From Sinomicrobium pectinilyticum (GTDB taxonomy: Bacteria; Bacteroidota; Bacteroidia; Flavobacteriales; Flavobacteriaceae), in assembly GCF_003725735.1 (NCBI RefSeq), contig NZ_RJTM01000018.1, forward strand, positions 1 through 40,849: 40,849 bases of DNA. The letters run 5' to 3'. The position numbers and the translations under genes were made by a program. Shown piece after piece: positions 8,846 through 15,488 of the stretch (its first letter is position 1; each line of letters starts with the position of its first letter). The notes beneath the pieces are model-generated. The model made no database searches. It was not told where the DNA came from and was given only the letters and a program-made list of their open reading frames with translations.

Positions 8846-8913
8846 TTTCAAAACGCGGACAGTACTGTTCGTAGTCGTCCGTAGTCGTCCGTAGTTGTCC
8901 GCGAATTTTGAAA
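8846..8913. repeat. Long hairpin enclosing three GTAGTCGTCC direct repeats
   Basis: The left arm TTTCAAAACGCGGAC (8846-8860) pairs with GTCCGCGAATTTTGAAA (8897-8913), leaving a two-base bulge. The loop contains three head-to-tail copies of a 10-base unit at 8871-8880, 8881-8890 and 8891-8900 (the last GTAGTTGTCC). It lies about 150 bases before the gene at 9065. It could act as an upstream terminator, an attenuator or a slippage-prone tract. Confidence 0.7.
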
Positions 8914-9064
8914 CCTCGGACTTTCTCTTCAATTTGCCCATAGCAACAAAAAGTTTTGAATATGGCAACACAACAAAACCCCATCCGGGCAGGACCCGGA
9001 ACTGACGGGAAAGTACCCGGACGAAAAAGAACAACACGAATTTCTAACCCAAAAAAAAGAGAAA

Positions 9065-9703
9065 ATGAGAACACCAAAATTAATCACCAACTACAGCTAC
9101 ATGAGCGATACAGATCTCGCTTCACTGGCTACGCGAACGGTCAATGCCTTGCAGACCAATACCAACTTCCCGGACCTGAATCCACCCTTTACCGAGTATG
9201 AATCCGCAGCGCTGGATTACGTGGCCAGGCAGGCGATTACAGCCAACGGACGTGCCAGCGGCATGCAGAAAGAAGAGAAAGACGAAGCAAGGGCAGCTGT
9301 GCTAAAGCTGATGCGGGCGGTAACAAGTTACATCAACAATTTTACCGAAATCAGTTCCATACAGTTGAGTTCGGGTTTTTTGCCTGCGAATGATCCGAAA
9401 CGGGGAAGGGCCCCGGATGCCCCCACATGGACACGGATACGCCGGTCTAACCGGCCCGCCGAGATCCTGCTGGGCTTCGAAGCTGTACGCGAAGCATACC
9501 AGTACGAGATGCAGATCGCGGAGAAACTGGATGAACAGGGCAAACCGCTATGGCGGTCCCTGCCACTGATATCCGACTCTCGGGGCAATTACTACGCGCC
9601 TGTAACGGACGGTGTACGCTACCACTTCCGTGTACGTTCGCTGAACAGGCATGGTATGAGTGCCTGGAGCCCGGTGGCCACCCGTACGGCCTGGGTGGAT
9701 TAA
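9065..9703 (+). CDS. Fibronectin type III-like domain protein
   Basis: A 212-residue protein of a kind common in Bacteroidetes. The N-terminal half (about 1-110) is helical (TEYESAALDYVARQAITANG, DEARAAVLKLMRAVTSYINN). The C-terminal half (about 115-212) reads like one fibronectin type III beta-sandwich: APTWTRIRRSNRPAEILLGF, YQYEMQIAEKLDEQGKPLW, then YHFRVRSLNRHGMSAWSPVA. No signal peptide or lipobox is seen, so a surface role would need an unusual export route. It starts after a strong A-run and ends at an excellent terminator (9754-9790), so it is monocistronic. Its function is unknown. Confidence 0.8.
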   Translation: MRTPKLITNYSYMSDTDLASLATRTVNALQTNTNFPDLNPPFTEYESAALDYVARQAITANGRASGMQKEEKDEARAAVLKLMRAVTSYINNFTEISSIQLSSGFLPANDPKRGRAPDAPTWTRIRRSNRPAEILLGFEAVREAYQYEMQIAEKLDEQGKPLWRSLPLISDSRGNYYAPVTDGVRYHFRVRSLNRHGMSAWSPVATRTAWVD

Positions 9704-9753
9704 GACGATAACTACACAGGAAGGGTTTTCCATTATGCCGGATACAGACCCGA

Positions 9754-9790
9754 TCGCGGCGGTTTAGTTACGAACCGCCGCGATTTTTTA
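9754..9790 (+). terminator. Strong rho-independent terminator after the fibronectin-like gene
   Basis: An 11-bp perfect stem TCGCGGCGGTT (9754-9764) / AACCGCCGCGA (9773-9783) with an 8-base loop, followed by TTTTTTATT. Confidence 0.9.
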
Positions 9791-9803
9791 TTGGTATACG
9801 AAG

Positions 9804-10265
9804 GAACAGGAGGGATCTGCCGGGAAACAGCCCCGTTATTCACCGGAACATGGCTATGGTGCGGCAGAACGGGATCAATATGAATAGAAATAGTTTACAA
9901 GTGCCCCGTTCTGAAATCGTTTCGACAAGGAACAAACCCGTTACGCGGCGAAACAGGCATCGTTATGCCGGGGAAGGGGGGACAGGTACCGTACTTTAAA
10001 ACCGTTCTGATAAGAAACAAACCTGTTATGCGGCGGAACAAGACCATAACATGGGGAAACAAGGTTGTTATGCGGGTGAATGGCTTACAGGTGCTCCATG
10101 TTGGAATCATTTGGATAATGAACAAACCTGTTAAGCGGCGGAACAAAGCTATAGTGCGGGGAAAGGATATGTAAATGCGGGGCCTTAAACCGGTTTTGAT
10201 ACGGAACAAGCCTGTGATGTGGTGAAACAGTATCGTTGCAAGGCGGAAGAAACCGGTACCCGCGT
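9804..10265. repeat. Degenerate tandem array in exact 21-bp phase, about 22 units
   Basis: Cutting the sequence every 21 bases from 10014 gives aligned monomers with a consensus near GGAACAAACCTGTTATGCGG. The units at 10014, 10035, 10056, 10119, 10140, 10203 and 10224 show it best. The same phase extends back to about 9804 (for example 9825, 9846, 9930, 9951) with at most one base of drift. A different unit type, like TTAAACCGGTTTTGATAC, recurs before the best-conserved cores at 9909, 9993, 10098 and 10182. The cores are therefore spaced 105, 85, 105 and 84 bases, giving a higher-order period near 189. A minus-strand ORF (10326 to 9895) stays open and shows a heptad pattern of the LFRRITG type. 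I do not think it is an established gene. Confidence 0.75.
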
Positions 10266-10570
10266 ATAACAGTATCTGAAGAGTCACATTCTTATGCGAG
10301 GGTGGGAGCGAAGCGGAGGGATTCATAAAACATGCTATCTTTTACATGGTTTCCCTGAAGATTTGTAATAACACGTTCCGTACTTGGTGATTTTTCATAC
10401 TTTGTGCTTAAACGAGCATCAGTCGGGACAATTTACACCCAAGTAAACACAAAAGCCTGTTCAATGATTTGCAGTGAAAAACCATACAAAGCCAACGGTA
10501 TGTGGAATTTTTGTGTATGTTTGTTATATACATAAACGGGTTATCCGCAAGCAAAAAATTGAATAAGGAT
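10266..10570. other. Intergenic region upstream of the MoaF-like lipoprotein
   Basis: No gene is seen. A candidate -7 element TATGTTTG lies at 10516-10523, about 48 bases before the lipoprotein start, without a clear -33 partner. The rest shows no structure I can name. Confidence 0.4.
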
Positions 10571-10981
10571 ATGAAAAACGCAATCTTCGCCATTATCATT
10601 TTAACTACAGTCATATCTTGTAAAAATCAAAATGAATCTAAAGATAAATTAACCGAAGTGGAAAAAAATACACCTGAAAAAATCGTCTCTTTATCCGGAA
10701 AAACATTTGAATATAATTACGGCGATTATGTTTATGAAGTAAATTTCAAATCAGAAAATATGCTTCACTGGAAATGTGTAAAAGGAGATGAAAAAGGAAA
10801 AGAAGCCGATGAAACCTATTCTGAACAAAGACTGAATAACCATACCTTATTTATCTCCTGGGTCGAACAGGACGGATTGGGCGTGAGCCAGGTTGTTAAC
10901 TTAAAAGATAATACGGTAAATACGTTTTTGAGAATAGACAAAGAAATAATACCCCTTACGGGAACAATCCGTGAATTATAG
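10571..10981 (+). CDS. MoaF-like (lipocalin-fold) lipoprotein
   Basis: Starting at the ATG at 10571 gives 136 residues with a lipoprotein signal MKNAIFAIIILTTVISC (Cys17). The longer reading frame from 10502 was rejected because it would bury this signal. After a charged linker, the mature domain (about residues 40-136) matches the MoaF-related / small lipocalin pattern: GKTFEYNYGDYVYEVNFKSE, MLHWKCVKGDEKGKEADETY, then FISWVEQDGLGVSQVVNLKD and NTVNTFLRIDKEIIPLTGTI. MoaF-like domains are found in phenolic-acid or small-ligand binding proteins. No enzyme role is established for lipoprotein versions. It stands alone between the repeat array and the HxlR gene. Confidence 0.7.
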   Translation: MKNAIFAIIILTTVISCKNQNESKDKLTEVEKNTPEKIVSLSGKTFEYNYGDYVYEVNFKSENMLHWKCVKGDEKGKEADETYSEQRLNNHTLFISWVEQDGLGVSQVVNLKDNTVNTFLRIDKEIIPLTGTIREL

Positions 10982-11162
10982 GGATTGAGTGAATAAAAGT
11001 CAACGGTGTTTTCTATTATCAAAATCTGATGGAATACTCTTTGCCCCGAGTGACACACAAAACAAAACTGAGTAAAGAAAATAAAATTATTCCTGACTTT
11101 GAATTAATCCGAACACACTCAATAAAAAAACTTCTATGGGGAAACCCGTTATAAAAATCGTT

Positions 11163-11510
11163 CTACTCTTCAATTATCGATTTCTGGCGCTTCATATGTT
11201 CTGTACCCCATTGATCCATCTTTTTAATAATAGGGAGAAGAGACTCTCCGAGTGGAGTTAAGTAGTATTCAACCTTGGGAGGAAGTTCGGGATAGACTAC
11301 TCTGTTGATAATCCCATGCTTTTCCAATTCTTTTAATTGCTGGTTAAGCACTTTTCTACTGGCTAACGGATTAAGTCGTTGTAGTTTACTGGGCCTGCGA
11401 TCTCCGTTCATAATATTAAAGATCAGACAAGGCTTCCACTTTCCACCAATAATATCCATAATTACGGCCATACCGCAATCCAAGTTCTTTGGAATTTTAC
11501 GTTCGTACAT
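11163..11510 (-). CDS. HxlR family winged-helix transcriptional regulator
   Basis: A 115-residue regulator of the HxlR/MarR-like family. Hallmarks are the N-terminal Cys in LDCGMAVIMDIIGGKWKPC, the winged helix (RPSKLQRLNPLASRKVLNQQ, then LKELEKHGIINRVVYPELPP) and VEYYLTPLGESLLPII. HxlR proteins such as HxlR, YodB and HypR act as dimers, often sensing electrophiles or oxidants through the conserved N-terminal Cys, here Cys12. It is divergent from the exported-hydrolase operon starting at 11686. A perfect 9-bp inverted repeat in the shared spacer is the likely operator and overlaps the expected upstream region of its own promoter (-7 TATATTTG on the minus strand, 11534-11527). Autoregulation and control of the operon are inferred. 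Confidence 0.92.
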   Translation of the reverse strand: MYERKIPKNLDCGMAVIMDIIGGKWKPCLIFNIMNGDRRPSKLQRLNPLASRKVLNQQLKELEKHGIINRVVYPELPPKVEYYLTPLGESLLPIIKKMDQWGTEHMKRQKSIIEE

Positions 11511-11553
11511 TTTTTTTATTTATACACAAATATAGCATATTCATTTATTTAAC

Positions 11554-11577
11554 CATAGGTACTTTTTTGTACCTATG
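11554..11577. promoter_or_regulatory. HxlR operator: CATAGGTAC-N6-GTACCTATG
   Basis: A perfect inverted repeat with 9-base arms (11554-11562 and 11569-11577) around six T. It lies between the divergent HxlR gene and the hydrolase operon, about 20 bases upstream of the -33 element of the operon promoter and over the -33 region of the hxlR promoter. The GGTAC-N6-GTACC core fits dimeric winged-helix binding. Confidence 0.75.
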
Positions 11578-11595
11578 CCATAATGAAGTACGTAA

Positions 11596-11626
11596 TTGCC
11601 TGAAGGGAGATACCTCCCTAACTTTG
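11596..11626 (+). promoter_or_regulatory. Bacteroidetes-type promoter of the hydrolase-peptidase-RidA operon
   Basis: TTG at 11596-11598, a 20-base spacer, then TAACTTTG at 11619-11626. This matches the phylum consensus (TTTG, about 19 bases, TAnnTTTG). It lies about 60 bases before the first start codon at 11686. Confidence 0.65.
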
Positions 11627-11685
11627 TCCCAGATAAAAGATCCGGCGCGCGGATTGTTTGGTTTAAAAGGTAAAAAAATAAAAAA

Positions 11686-12669
11686 ATGAAAATCGTACAT
11701 TCAAATATCTTATTGGGAATCCTATTTAGCCTCTATATAGGGGACGGTCTTCAATTACATGCACAGCAACAGCCGGGGCATTATTTACAACAGCCGGGCA
11801 GTTACGAGATGATATTGGGAGATGTTAAAATTACTGCACTTTCTGACGGTAGTATCAATCAGGAGTTAAAAAAATTATTGATCAACATTACGGATGAGGA
11901 GATCGATCATCTCACTTCTGAGAATTTTCAGACGGATGAGAATGAAGCATCTGTTAACGCCTATTTATTCCGATTAGACGGAAAATTGATGATGGTCGAT
12001 GCCGGGACATCCGATTTGTACGGTCCTTCTTTAGGCTTTCTGCCCCAGAATCTCCGTAAAGCCGGTTATGATCCTTTACAAATAGACATTATCCTCATTA
12101 CACATATCCATACCGATCATACCGGAGGATTAATGGATGGAGATAAAATGGTTTTCCCAAATGCCACAATTTACGTTAACAAAACGGAATTGGATTATTG
12201 GACAAGCGATGATGTTTATCAAAATGCGCCTGCTGACAAGAAAAAGTATTTTGTGGAAGCCAGGGAAAAAATTCTACCCTACTTAAAATCCGGAAAAATT
12301 AAAACTTTTGAATTTGGCGAAGAACTATTTCCCGGTCTAACTCCACTTTCGGCCGTAGGTCACACCCCCGGACATACGATATATGAATTGATCAGTGATA
12401 ATGAGAAACTGGTGTTTTGGGGAGATCTGTTGCATGCTGCAGCCGTACAATTCCCTAATCCGGATGTGACTATTGTCTATGACATAGATCAAGAGCAGGC
12501 AGCCATAACACGTAAGGAAGCATTTGCAGATGCTGCGAGGAATAAGTATTGGATAGCTGCAGACCATATTTCCTTTCCCGGAATCGGTCATATTAAATCG
12601 GATGGCAAAAAGAGTTACCGATGGTATCCTATCAATTATACGACCAACCCTACCGGAAAAGGTCAATAA
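11686..12669 (+). CDS. Exported metallo-beta-lactamase fold hydrolase
   Basis: A 327-residue MBL-fold enzyme with an N-terminal signal peptide (about residues 1-27, ending LQLHAQ), so it is probably periplasmic. The zinc site is complete: H140-x-H142-x-D144-H145 in THIHTDHTGG, a His in GHTPGHT (about 226-230), Asp247 in FWGDLLH, and a final His in AADHISFPGIGH. This pattern is typical of the MBL hydrolases related to AHL lactonases and methyl parathion hydrolase. The substrate is not shown; lactones or organophosphate-like esters are possible. It is the first gene of a three-gene operon with an M28 peptidase and a RidA-like protein, all with signal peptides. The next gene starts 11 bases after its stop. 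Confidence 0.9.
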   Translation: MKIVHSNILLGILFSLYIGDGLQLHAQQQPGHYLQQPGSYEMILGDVKITALSDGSINQELKKLLINITDEEIDHLTSENFQTDENEASVNAYLFRLDGKLMMVDAGTSDLYGPSLGFLPQNLRKAGYDPLQIDIILITHIHTDHTGGLMDGDKMVFPNATIYVNKTELDYWTSDDVYQNAPADKKKYFVEAREKILPYLKSGKIKTFEFGEELFPGLTPLSAVGHTPGHTIYELISDNEKLVFWGDLLHAAAVQFPNPDVTIVYDIDQEQAAITRKEAFADAARNKYWIAADHISFPGIGHIKSDGKKSYRWYPINYTTNPTGKGQ

Positions 12670-12680
12670 ATCAGCAAGAT

Positions 12681-14072
12681 ATGAAGTTTAGATATTGGTT
12701 TTGCATTTCCGTGGTATTGTTTTTTTGCAAAAGTCTTTCTGCTCAAGGTCATTCCATAGATAAAGATCCGGATTCGATTATTGTCAGGCATATTTTTGAA
12801 GAGTCGCTGTCGGGCACGGAGATACCTGAGCATCTGTATTATTTGACAAAGAAAATCGGACACAGGATTTCCGGATCGGCACAGGCAGAGCGGGCGGTGA
12901 AGTGGATCGAGCATCAACTCAGGGCGCTGGAGGCAGATACTGTTTATCTACAGCCTGTAAAAATTCCCGTTTGGACCAGAGGAGCTAAAGAAAGGGCTTT
13001 TATACAAACAGGAAATGGCAATGTACAAACAGTAAGTGTACTGGCTTTAGGCGGTTCTGTAAGTACGCAGGGGGCTTTGAGTGCAGAAGTCGTAGAGATC
13101 AGGTCCTGGGAGGAATTGAATGAAATGCCGGAAGAAAAAATAAAAGGAAAATTCGTTTTTTATAACCGGGCCATGGACGCCTCCATGCCCGATCCTTTCG
13201 ATGCTTACTTAGAGGCTGTAGATCAACGGAGTATAGGTGCTATCGAAGCGGCCAGAAAAGGAGCCGTAGGCGCTTTGGTACGTTCGCTCACACTGGCCAA
13301 AGACAATTCTCCGCATACCGGGGCAATGCAATATGCCGAAAATGTCCGCAAGGTTCCGGCTGCCGCTTTGAGTACGCTTGGCGCAGATGCGCTTAGCAAA
13401 GCCCTTAAAGAAAATCCCACACTTAAATTTTCTTTGGAAATGCATTGTTCCCCCCAACCTGATGTATTATCCCATAATGTCATTGCCGAAATAAAAGGTA
13501 ACTACTATCCTGAAGAGTTCATTACCATCGGGGCCCATACAGATACCTGGGATGTGGGAGAAGGGGCCAGTGATGATGCTTCCGGCATCGTACAAACCAT
13601 AGAGGCTTTACGCTTGTTCAAAACTTTGAATTTGGTCCCTAAAAGAAGTATCCGGTTTATATTTTATATGAATGAAGAGTCCGGCGCCCATGGCGGCAAA
13701 GAATATGCCTCTGAGGCCAGGAAGAAGGGGGAAATACATCTGGCGTCCATTGAATCCGATGCAGGAGGCTTTCAACCTGTAGGTTTTCGTTTTGACGGAG
13801 CACCGGAAACTATACAGCAGGTACAAAAATATAGTTCTTTTTTATCCCTTTATGGAATAGACGGCATCAAAGAGAATCAAAGAGGTGTGGATATAGCTCC
13901 CATGAAAGGGGCGTCTGAAGTATTACTTAGTCTGGACTGTGAATCACATCGCTTATTTGATATTCATCATTCGGCACTGGATACATTAGACAAGCTTAAT
14001 TTCAGGGAAGTCAGCCTTGGCGCTGCAGCCATGACCACAATGGCATATTTGATCAGTGAATACGGATTGTAA
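12681..14072 (+). CDS. Exported M28 family zinc peptidase with PA domain
   Basis: The ATG at 12681 gives 463 residues with a signal peptide ending LFFCKSLSAQ; an upstream start at 12621 would overlap the previous gene and spoil the signal. It resembles the plasma glutamate carboxypeptidase group of M28. A PA domain inserts between about residues 115 and 250. The catalytic part has H286 in GAHTDTWDVG, an Asp in GASDDASG (about 298-299), the E-E pair in NEESGAHGG (332-333), D360 in ESDAGGF and H430 in IHHSALDT, giving a complete two-zinc site. Such enzymes remove N-terminal residues or cleave dipeptides. It is the middle gene of the operon under the promoter at 11596-11626 and likely acts in the periplasm. 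Confidence 0.92.
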   Translation: MKFRYWFCISVVLFFCKSLSAQGHSIDKDPDSIIVRHIFEESLSGTEIPEHLYYLTKKIGHRISGSAQAERAVKWIEHQLRALEADTVYLQPVKIPVWTRGAKERAFIQTGNGNVQTVSVLALGGSVSTQGALSAEVVEIRSWEELNEMPEEKIKGKFVFYNRAMDASMPDPFDAYLEAVDQRSIGAIEAARKGAVGALVRSLTLAKDNSPHTGAMQYAENVRKVPAAALSTLGADALSKALKENPTLKFSLEMHCSPQPDVLSHNVIAEIKGNYYPEEFITIGAHTDTWDVGEGASDDASGIVQTIEALRLFKTLNLVPKRSIRFIFYMNEESGAHGGKEYASEARKKGEIHLASIESDAGGFQPVGFRFDGAPETIQQVQKYSSFLSLYGIDGIKENQRGVDIAPMKGASEVLLSLDCESHRLFDIHHSALDTLDKLNFREVSLGAAAMTTMAYLISEYGL

Positions 14073-14128
14073 AAATTTGCAAATGAAACCGACACCTGAC
14101 CATTGAAAAACAATAAAAAAATAAACAG

Positions 14129-14569
14129 ATGAAAAATAATATTTTAATGTTTCTAATCGTAGTTAGTTCCGGTACTATGGGGAATTATTGTTACGGGCAG
14201 ACAACAGACACGGAAACTAAAGTCTACAGCGATTTCCATATCCATCAGGGTGTTCTTTACACTTCCGGTATATTAGGTACGGACCACAAGGAAAATATAC
14301 CTGCAAAGTTTGAAGAGGAAGTCCGGCAGCTTTTTGCCAACCTCGATAAGATATTACATAGAGCGAATATCAGGAAAGAAAAGATTTATAGTGTCACCGT
14401 ATTTTTAAGTGACATAGCGAAAATCGACACCTTCAATGAGTTATACAGGAATTATTTTCACGCTCCTTTTCCTGTCAGAACATGTGTAGGGGTAGAGGGC
14501 CTGGCAAAAAAGGCCAGAGTGGAAATGAGCGTCCTTGCGATTTATGATAGCCAGGAAAAGTCCGGTTGA
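14129..14569 (+). CDS. RidA/YjgF-like protein with a signal peptide
   Basis: A 146-residue protein with an N-terminal signal-like stretch (about residues 1-23, ending MGNYCYG) and a full Rid domain. The domain has the conserved substrate-binding Arg (R117 in PFPVRTCVGVEG) and the C-terminal Glu (E132 in RVEMSVLAIYD). Cytosolic RidA hydrolyses 2-aminoacrylate and other imines made by PLP enzymes. An exported version would act elsewhere, perhaps on imines made by periplasmic oxidases or as a structural trimer. It is last in the hydrolase-peptidase-RidA operon, 56 bases after the peptidase stop, and is followed by a good terminator. Export is an inference from the hydrophobic N-terminus. Confidence 0.85.
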   Translation: MKNNILMFLIVVSSGTMGNYCYGQTTDTETKVYSDFHIHQGVLYTSGILGTDHKENIPAKFEEEVRQLFANLDKILHRANIRKEKIYSVTVFLSDIAKIDTFNELYRNYFHAPFPVRTCVGVEGLAKKARVEMSVLAIYDSQEKSG

Positions 14570-14600
14570 TACCATTCTTTAATTTTTTTAAAAACGAAAC

Positions 14601-14627
14601 AGGCTGCTTTATCTGGCAGCCTTTTAT
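14601..14627 (+). terminator. Rho-independent terminator after the RidA-like gene
   Basis: AGGCTGC (14601-14607) pairs with GCAGCCT (14616-14622), loop of eight bases, followed by TTTA. It lies 32 bases after the RidA-like stop, just before the left island repeat. Confidence 0.75.
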
Positions 14628-14628
14628 C

Positions 14629-14789
14629 GTTAAAATACCGGCCGTCCTTAAAAAGCCGAATTTTACTTTTTTCTTTAAAAGACAAAACGTCCGGACAAGC
14701 CTGATCTTTATATTTTGCATAATATAATTATAGGGCAAAGGCAGCCCAACTGGTATAAATCAAAAGATACAGGTATTTGAACTATAATG
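14629..14789 (+). repeat. Left copy of a long direct repeat
   Basis: This stretch, starting GTTAAAATACCGGCCGTCC and ending ACAGGTATTTGAACTATAAT, recurs in the same orientation at 25421-25582 at roughly 85-90% identity by eye, with a few one-base indels. The final 30 bases are the best conserved. Just beyond it, TATAATGTACTAGCGTTATG recurs near 22008 with one change. Confidence 0.85.
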
Positions 14790-15169
14790 TACTAGCGTTA
14801 TGTTAAGTAGCTTTGGGGATTTGATTTTTCAGGGAGAGGGTGAAGGCTTTTTTATTTAAACAACCGCTTCATGTAAGGGTTGAAATGGGGGAGTGACTTA
14901 CAGAAGGTTGTTTTTTATACCGCCCGGTTGAGATTGCAAATGGAGCTATCCGGTTCTCCCATTTTAACCTTTACATACCGCTTTTATAAGGAAAAATAGG
15001 TGAAGCCAGGTGGGGCTTTACGTATTTTGAGTGCGTGAGGGATAGCAGCGGCATCCTTTTGTGAGGCAGGAACAAAAGATACAGCGGATAGCCCGACCCC
15101 TGACCCCTCCTTTGTTCCCTTCTAAAACAGGGCAGGGGGCACGCCCTAATGCTACTTCATGTGCCTGTC
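14790..15169. other. Intergenic region between left repeat and HU-like gene
   Basis: No gene is seen. It contains the possible structured RNA at 15031-15098 and short GC-rich inverted repeats (AGGGC/GCCCT near 15130-15148). G-rich and C-rich tracts distinguish it from the AT-rich genes that follow. Confidence 0.45.
15031..15098 (+). ncRNA. Possible structured RNA (Flavo-1-like)
   Basis: The string GTGCGTGAGGGATAGCAGCG, a stem CTTTTGT (15056-15062) / ACAAAAG (15072-15078), and AGCGGATAGCCCGACCCC form an arrangement I recall as recurrent in Flavobacterial intergenic regions, possibly the Flavo-1 RNA motif. GGG (15040s) and CCC (15091-15094) could close the outer helix. The match is from memory and the strand is uncertain. 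Confidence 0.4.
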
Positions 15170-15442
15170 TTAGTAGACTTTCTCGGATAATTCGGAGCCG
15201 GCTTTGAAACGCACTTTATTCTTAGCAGCTATTTGTAACGGCGCTCCGGTACGTGGATTGCGGCCTTTTCGGGCGGCTGATTTCTGAATGTCAAACGTTC
15301 CCAAACCGGGTAATTTGATGCGTTCGCCGTTTTGCAACGCTTCCGTAAGAATTTCCGAAAGGGCTTCGAGGTTTTTTTTGGCTTCGGCTTTAGTAGTCTG
15401 TGTACGCTTTGCCAGTTGTTCGATAAGTTCTTTTTGGGTCAT
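15170..15442 (-). CDS. HU family DNA-binding protein (island copy)
   Basis: A 90-residue HU/IHF-type histone-like protein. The N-terminal helix pair (MTQKELIEQLAKRTQTTKAE), the KLPGLGTFDIQKSAARKGRN turn with the DNA-intercalating arm (NPRTGAPLQIAAKNKVRF), and the C-terminal KAGSELSEKVY fit the family along its full length. HU bends DNA as a dimer and helps recombination, transposition and nucleoid structure. It differs clearly from the second HU in this window (32835-33107), which has a strong promoter and terminator and is probably the housekeeping copy. Here it sits at the edge of the island, next to but facing away from the left repeat, and may serve island functions. It is 46 bases downstream of the ATPase stop, in the same direction. 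Confidence 0.92.
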   Translation of the reverse strand: MTQKELIEQLAKRTQTTKAEAKKNLEALSEILTEALQNGERIKLPGLGTFDIQKSAARKGRNPRTGAPLQIAAKNKVRFKAGSELSEKVY

Positions 15443-15488
15443 GAATTTATTTTTAGTAGGTTATATTTTACAAATAAATTAAGATCAA

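Larger units (their letters stand above)
8345..9064. other. Noncoding region with a palindrome and a long hairpin
   Basis: No ORF in these 720 bases has a recognisable product. Two structured elements stand out, the palindrome at 8422-8442 and the hairpin at 8846-8913, and are listed separately. Weak GC-rich hairpins such as CCCGG-ttttc-CCGGG near 8770 may end upstream transcription. A short ORF from 8962 overlaps the next gene out of frame and is probably spurious. The leader of the gene at 9065 is A-rich. Confidence 0.5.

Noticed and set aside
8962-9201. ORF from 8962 overlapping the fibronectin-like gene
   Set aside because: It runs out of frame through the better supported gene at 9065 and has no recognisable family.
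9895-10326. Minus-strand 143-codon ORF across the 21-bp repeats
   Set aside because: Open but with no recognisable start context or known family. The heptad pattern follows from the repeat itself, so I list only the repeat.
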